From: Salvia splendens
Taxonomy: Eukaryota > Streptophyta > Magnoliopsida > Lamiales > Lamiaceae
Length of the DNA stretch: 64,000 nucleotides
Direction: 5' to 3'
NCBI RefSeq assembly: GCF_004379255.2
Contig: NC_056047.1
Coordinates: 16,010,293 to 16,074,292, forward strand
Position 1 is the first letter of the stretch. The number at the start of each line of letters is the position of its first letter. The notes beneath the pieces were generated by a model. It saw only the letters and a list, made by a program, of their open reading frames with translations, was not told where the DNA came from and searched no databases. The translations under genes and the position numbers were made by a program. Below are positions 58,990 through 64,000 of the stretch, in pieces.

Positions 58990-61020
58990 TGATCCAAAGC
59001 TCTCTTTTATATATGTATAGATTTGCACAATTTTTTTTAAAAAAAAAAACAGAATGTCATCATGTTTTTTTAATTAAAATTGCACTTTCTTGATATGAGC
59101 ATATAATCAGATTTACAGCCAAGATTCAGGTAAAAAAAACTTCTACTATCAGTAAGGATTATCAAGTATGCCGACCCAATGTAAGATATCGAATACAGAT
59201 CTAAAACCCTCAAAATAGAATTAGTGATAAACAAAGTAAAATTGAACTGGGGCGGAGGGAGAATTTTATTGATATTTGGCTCATTTGTTGGTCATGATGA
59301 GTATATTTTAAAGTTGGGTTTAGGATTTAGGTTTCAAGGTTTGAGTTTTTAGTGTATAGGGTCCCTATATTGCAATGAAATGAAGCTCGACTAGGAAGTG
59401 TCTCACCAGTGCAATCTTAAATTATTGCAACGTAAACTTGCTCATGCAGTTATAACTCAACGGTTAATTTATATTTTCACAGAATTAAAATGCTTTTTAA
59501 TTTTAAGTCTGATATTTAAATGTCAAGACAGTTTATTAAAATGTCAACACAAATATGTGTTGAAATTTTAATGTGATCGTATTGACATTTTTAAGAAAAG
59601 TTAGCATTTAAACGCACTCTTGTGGCCATGTGGAGTTAATGTAATTTAAAAACTATAATCCAAAGTAAGAGGATGTCAATATTCTTTTGTTTATCATTTC
59701 ACAAATTTTATTTCGCATAATGAAATAAATATGAATGAAACAAACACTTTTCATTAATTTTTAAACACATTCATAAACATTTTTTAAGCATAAGCTGCCA
59801 AAATATAAAACATCACTATGAATGGAGTAGTTTTATCTTTGAAAACGTAACATTTTCATGTGATTCTCATAGCAATAAAATCTACTTAAGTAATTTTCGC
59901 ACTTTTAAAGGTGCAGATAATAGGGTTGAAATGCGTTGAAACACCATTGTACACAATCCATTTGCAGCGTTTGGTAGCTCTGAAATAAATCGATCGACCC
60001 AGTACACATCTTTCGGATTTCACCCCACACATACTGCTATCTGCGAATTCCTGTCAACACATTCACGGTCTTGAGTAGGTATTAGGGGAGGGCTTTTCGC
60101 GACTGTGCTGAAAACGTTGTATATGCCCATTTTAACCTCGAAATTCTCCTATCGAAACAACCTTTGCTCTCTTCGGTCACAAATTACGTCTGTACTACTT
60201 CCGTGAGATGCTTCCGCGAAATGAGGAAGGCGGGATGCAAGAGGTGGCGTTCGGTGAGGAGGTTCGGTCGGGAGGAATTGAGATTCGTCGAAAACGAAAG
60301 AAGAAGAAGCGGGAGGAATTTGAGTGAGAAGCGGAAAGACTGGGGGTTGGATGATGTGTGTTGGGACTTTGCAAGGAGCGGATTGGTGATTATCAGCCAA
60401 AGCAAGGTTAATTTAGTCATGTTTTAATTGTTTTTAGGATTTGTCCATTCAATCAAATAACACACATTAGGCTATACTATTTTTTTGGGTTGAACCAAAC
60501 AACATGCACAACTGTTCATATATTTAAGAAAAGCCTACTACCTACAAATCCTTGAAAATTAGTGTGCATGCTACCATTCGCCCCCTTAGATTTCAACTTA
60601 TTAATCATCATCTTCTTAACAAAAATTTGACAATAATTATGTATATCAATAGTATTTAATTTGACTCTCTCTGTATAACATAGTGCTAATGACATATGAA
60701 CGATCACACCCCTATGATACTGAAGATATACTCTCCAATACTACAATTTCGTCCTATTTCTAATTTTATACTACTCCACCTACTATTGTTAATTGCTTGA
60801 TATATATATTCATTCGACCTATCAAGGGTCACCTACTAGGCAATCACATTATTGTGAATCTGGGATTAATTTGTGATGTGTGTGTATAATAATGAAACTC
60901 CCTTTCTTTCTTTCTTTTCATAATAATAATAATAATCCTATTTTGTCATTTTAGTCTCTCCAATGGGCGGACCCATGTATAAAATAGGTAGGGATAAAGC
61001 CCTTAAAATTGAGTCATTTC
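58990..61020. other. Long region without a supported gene
   Basis: AT-rich. A GC-richer patch at 60149-60420 has open frames of 78-87 codons on both strands, rich in Arg or Ser/Leu; none resembles a known protein. An AATAAT run is at 60920-60935. Confidence 0.4.
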
Positions 61021-61246
61021 ACAGTAATAGAGTCATTTCATTTTCTGCACTCGTTTTAAAAAAATGATAATAAGTAGTTAAAGTGGAGAGAGAGTAAAGT
61101 AAGTGAGAGAATAATGTAGAGAAGAGTCTTATCTACAATATTCTCTCTATTACTTTACTTTTTCTTCACTTTAACTATTTATCATTATTTTTTCAAAATG
61201 AGTACGCAAAATGAAATGACTCTATTACTATGGAACAGATGCAGTA
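61021..61246. mobile_element. Near-palindromic MITE, relative of the one at 34061
   Basis: AGTAATAGAGTCATTTCATT and GTAGTTAAAGTGGAG on the left pair with AATGAAATGACTCTATTACT and CTTCACTTTAACTATTTA on the right. The central part shares TTAAAGTGGAG and the TTATCATT arms with the MITE at 34061-34259. The usual GGAGGGAGTA end is degraded (AACAGATGCAGTA). Confidence 0.6.
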
Positions 61247-61350
61247 TGTAAAAACACTTATAAATAATCTAAAACGCTTAAAAATATACTTTAAAATAAA
61301 ATTTAGAAATCACAGCCCTTATCGTTATTTATTTCTGTGTCCGCCCCTGG

Positions 61351-61525
61351 TATCTCTCACAATAAGAGTCTTATTTCACTTTTACCATAAATGGTAAGCA
61401 AACTCCACATTCCATTAAGTGGAACTCATATTCCACTAACTTATTCAATCAATTTTTCTTTATATTTTTTAAAATTCGTGTCATAACTAAATTAGATTCC
61501 TATTGCGGGACGGATGGATGAAGTA
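61351..61525. mobile_element. Stowaway-like MITE, family E, second copy (degenerate)
   Basis: CACAATAAGAGTCTTATTTC, CCATAAATGGTAAGCAAAC and a right end GGGACGGATGGATGAAGTA match the element at 50360-50593. The left end is worn. Confidence 0.5.
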
Positions 61526-62183
61526 CAATTGTAGGCGAGAACACAGACAAAAAGTTTAGTAACGATAAATTGCTTCCAATAAATTGAGTATTGTTGCGTC
61601 AATTTTTAAGATTGTCAAATTATGGTTCGAACTAGTACAATTTTGGTTTTCCTTAGGTCATCTTCAATGACTCAATCACATTTGGGTAAAATTATCCACT
61701 CAAATTTTGGTATCTGCAAGGAAAAAGTGTGTAATGTTTATTATATAGTATGTGAATATTTCCTTTTTGGCTTATGATTTTATTGTGAATACGAGTAATT
61801 ATTGAAATAAAAAATATCACAGTATATATTTTTAATGTATATATATGCACTTTATGCTCCAAATAAACTGTGATCCGGGATAGAAAAGTGTTTCCAAAAC
61901 AATGCCACACATGTGAGTATAAGACTATTTACATAAACTTAATTACTTTTATATTGTTTGGTATACTTTGATTTTTTAAAGAAATCTTTGATTAAATGTA
62001 GCTTGGAGTCTGGAGAGAACAAGAATTTGTGTCACAGTTTCCACGAAGTTGCATTGTAACGGAATCGATTCTTCTTGTCTCCCGCTCATGCAGTTGATTA
62101 TGGAAGGGATTCTACCAAAGATTCTACCAATAATTGTTTTAAATGTTAGTAGAATAGAAGTGTGCAAGAACGAGTCAAGAATC

Positions 62184-62190
62184 TATAAAA
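62184..62190 (+). promoter_or_regulatory. TATA box of the MGNC protein gene
   Basis: TATAAAA, in CTATAAAAGGG, lies 61 bases before the ATG at 62251. A CT-rich stretch (CTCTCTCTCCA) follows between it and the ATG. Confidence 0.6.
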
Positions 62191-62250
62191 GGGATTTGCC
62201 TAATTGCCCACACTCACATAAACATTACTCTCTCTCTCCATTTTCACAGT

Positions 62251-62505
62251 ATGGGAAACTGCATCCAAATGGCCTCCAAACACACCCCACAAATCATTGA
62301 ACAACAAGAAGCTTACAAAATGAGAGTGAAAATTGTTATGAGAAAGGACGAGTTGGAGCAGCTGCTGCTTCAGCTGGAGATTACAGGTGGCAAGAGGCCA
62401 TTGGAGGATGTGTTGGGAGAGATTCAGAGAAGCAGAGCCAAACCACCTTCTGCTTGGAGGCCTTGTTTGGATAGCATTCTTGAAACTGACTCAGGAAATC
62501 AATAG
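62251..62505 (+). CDS. Small MGNC protein, probably N-myristoylated (PADRE/DUF4228-like)
   Basis: One exon, 84 aa. It starts MGNCIQMASK: Gly2 followed by Asn and Cys is a good N-myristoylation plus S-acylation signal, so the protein probably sits at the plasma membrane. The core KMRVKIVMRKDELEQLLLQL (residues 23-42) and the end AWRPCLDSILE match a family of short plant proteins near DUF4228/PADRE, some responsive to stress; the family name is a guess. There are no membrane spans. A TATA box and short leader upstream support expression. Confidence 0.75.
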   Translation: MGNCIQMASKHTPQIIEQQEAYKMRVKIVMRKDELEQLLLQLEITGGKRPLEDVLGEIQRSRAKPPSAWRPCLDSILETDSGNQ

Positions 62506-63690
62506 CTTCAATTCTCACATAATCACTTCCTTCCTCTTCTCATTTCCCCTTTTTAGTTGTCTTTGAGTATTTTCTTTCTTTTTAGACTATGGATCTTTTT
62601 GTTTTTCATATTTTTCTTTGTTGATGTAAAAGTTGGAGCTTTGTAGCATAGTTGCTTTTGTTTTTTGCTTTTTGGAATTATTATTATATTTTTGTTCTTT
62701 ATTTTATAAGTACTCCATGTGTTTGTGGTTGGGTGCACTATTGAAGATGCTGCAGGCATCAAAAATTGAGATCCCAAGTGAATAAATGTGATGTCTATGC
62801 TTTCTTTCTTCCATTGTACTACTCTCTACTAGTAAACATTATTTCGACTGTATAATTTCAGATTATTTAAAAATATTGTGATTATGATAGTACTATTTTT
62901 GTGTAATTACAATATCTCCAAATTTCAACCCAGGTATTTAATTTTCCTTACAAAATAATTTATTGCATTAATATATGTATTTCATCCTCTTTATTGTTTA
63001 ATGCAGTCCGAGTATAGCTAGGCCAGAATTTCGATCCCAGAAAATTTTCCCAATGTCAGATCTAATTCTTAAAATCTCATACTTGATCAAATATTATTTC
63101 ATTAAATATACCTATATCTCTAATCAATTAATGGCATATCCATCCTTTATCACACCAAATCTCAGGATGAACTAGCTAGTAGTATGAATTCATTATCTGT
63201 AGTGGGAGTGAGTAAATTAACGTACTAGTGTGAAATCATGATATGTAGAGAGAGTAAATTAATTAACTATTTATGAAATCATTATCTGCGGTGGGAGTGA
63301 GTAAATAATCGTGGAGGTAGATGCATTTCAGTTTAAAATAAGTAGTAATTTTTTCTAATATATTCCTTTATTCTCTTTTTTTCATATTTTATTAAAATAT
63401 TGTTGTTTACAACACCACAAAAACAAAGATGTGGATTTGTGCATGAATGAAACAATTGAAAAAAATTGAAACTTGGTGATTTAATAATACACACAAAATC
63501 CATATTAATTTGGGTATAAACAGAAGCAAAAGTCTGTTACAGCATATATAACAGGTACTATACTATAATACACACAGGCCACACATTGAACGTATGTGGT
63601 CAAAGTATAGCCATGCATTTTATTCATTACATCTTAATTTGCATAAAACTTTCTTTGCCAACACACTACATATATCGATCTTAGGCTTAA
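62506..63690. other. Intergenic region
   Basis: The first ~300 bases are probably the 3' untranslated region of the MGNC gene. The phrase ATTATCTGTAGTGGGAGTGA recurs near 63190-63300 as a short direct repeat. No gene seen. Confidence 0.45.
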
Positions 63691-64000
63691 TTAGTTCTTA
63701 GTCTCAACCTCCGCTTTTTCACCGGCAAAAGTGCAGCACCTGCACCCGCGTCTGTTGTAGCTCCGCCCACAGCACCCATACCGGCAGTACCGACCTCGCC
63801 CGCGCCCGCCACCGCCGCCGTATTTGGCGTCATTCACTGCATCTCCTTTGGTTTCCACAGCTGTGACAGATAAGACAAAGCATGATAAAAAACACGCAGT
63901 TTAAATCATTTTAGGTTATATAAAGGACGTGGAGTTATCCACTCTACCAAACAGACTCTTAATATCGAACTTACATGGATCAACGGCATTTGTAGTCTCG
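63691..64000 (-). CDS. Glycine-rich protein with Cys-rich C-terminus (GRP3/nodulin-24 type), 3' end only
   Basis: Two exon pieces are visible: 63860-63691 and the end of the preceding exon, 64000-63975, joined through a GT-AG intron. The final ~60 residues read ETTNAVDPS, then VETKGDAVNDAKYGGGGGRG, a short Arg/Gly run, and YCRYGCCGRSYNRRGCRCC, ending in EVETKN. The Cys cluster YCRYGCCG..GCRCC is the hallmark of a class of secreted cell-wall glycine-rich proteins (GRP3-like). The glycine block before it, usually tens of residues of GGGYNG units, is only about ten here. The signal peptide lies beyond the window. Confidence 0.75.

Noticed and set aside
58800..59360. Interstitial telomere array
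   Set aside because: TTTAGGG-like motifs are scattered and out of register; listed only as degenerate motifs.
60149..60430. Overlapping 78-87-codon frames on both strands
   Set aside because: Arg- or Ser-rich on either strand without family features; probably chance in GC-richer DNA.

Overview
This is a stretch of nuclear DNA from a flowering plant. The genes have several introns with GT-AG borders, the families are plant ones (type I MADS, WRKY, AP2/ERF, GH28, GH9 class C, OXA1), and AT-rich intergenic DNA is packed with plant-type transposons. Intron style and transposon families suggest a eudicot, probably an asterid of the Lamiales; that placement is inference.

Layout. 1-300: end of a Harbinger-type element and half of a MITE. 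0.5-2.5 kb: two type I MADS genes in the same orientation. 4.0-5.9 kb: MITEs, one nested in another, then an element with long inverted repeats. 6.0-7.2 kb: a plastid-type membrane protein gene with an 18-nt exon, convergent with a group III WRKY gene (8.0-9.2 kb, minus) that has W-boxes upstream. 10.4-16.2 kb: the 3' part of a Tat-lineage Ty3/gypsy retrotransposon lying on the minus strand: integrase end, two tandem-repeat arrays, two antisense ORFs, polypurine tract and one LTR. 17.4-20.6 kb: a five-exon polygalacturonase-like gene (minus). 23.1-25.9 kb: MITEs, one split by a Harbinger element that carries only the accessory ORF1. 26.4-27.3 kb: an ERF/DREB A-6-like gene (minus). 27.9-30.4 kb: gypsy remnant with LTR abutting a second broken Harbinger ORF1 element. 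31.6-34.6 kb: MITEs and a non-autonomous Harbinger derivative. 34.9-36.2 kb: a Pack-MULE with a perfect 9-bp target duplication carrying a proline-rich, PERK/extensin-like fragment. 38.3-40.3 kb: a Harbinger element carrying only the transposase ORF (one internal stop, damaged 3' end). 41.1 kb: a tRNA-derived SINE. 43.1-46.1 kb: GH9 class C endoglucanase with CBM49 (plus). 46.5-48.1 kb: a small conserved membrane protein gene (minus). 48.9-50.0 kb: a PP2C-like gene whose catalytic motifs are lost (minus). 52.3-56.7 kb: OXA1 (minus, nine exons). 62.3-62.5 kb: a small MGNC protein gene (plus). 63.7-64.0 kb: 3' end of a Cys-tailed glycine-rich protein gene (minus), running off the window.

The host genes form no pathway cluster, although the polygalacturonase-like protein, the endoglucanase and the glycine-rich protein all act at the cell wall. 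The most notable material is in the mobile fraction. The two Harbinger genes needed together for transposition sit on separate elements with closely matching ends; a retroelement carries genes antisense to its pol; and a Pack-MULE has clean borders. Among host genes, the open but catalytically stripped PP2C-like gene and the 18-nt exon stand out. Exon borders were read by eye and should be trusted to within a few bases.
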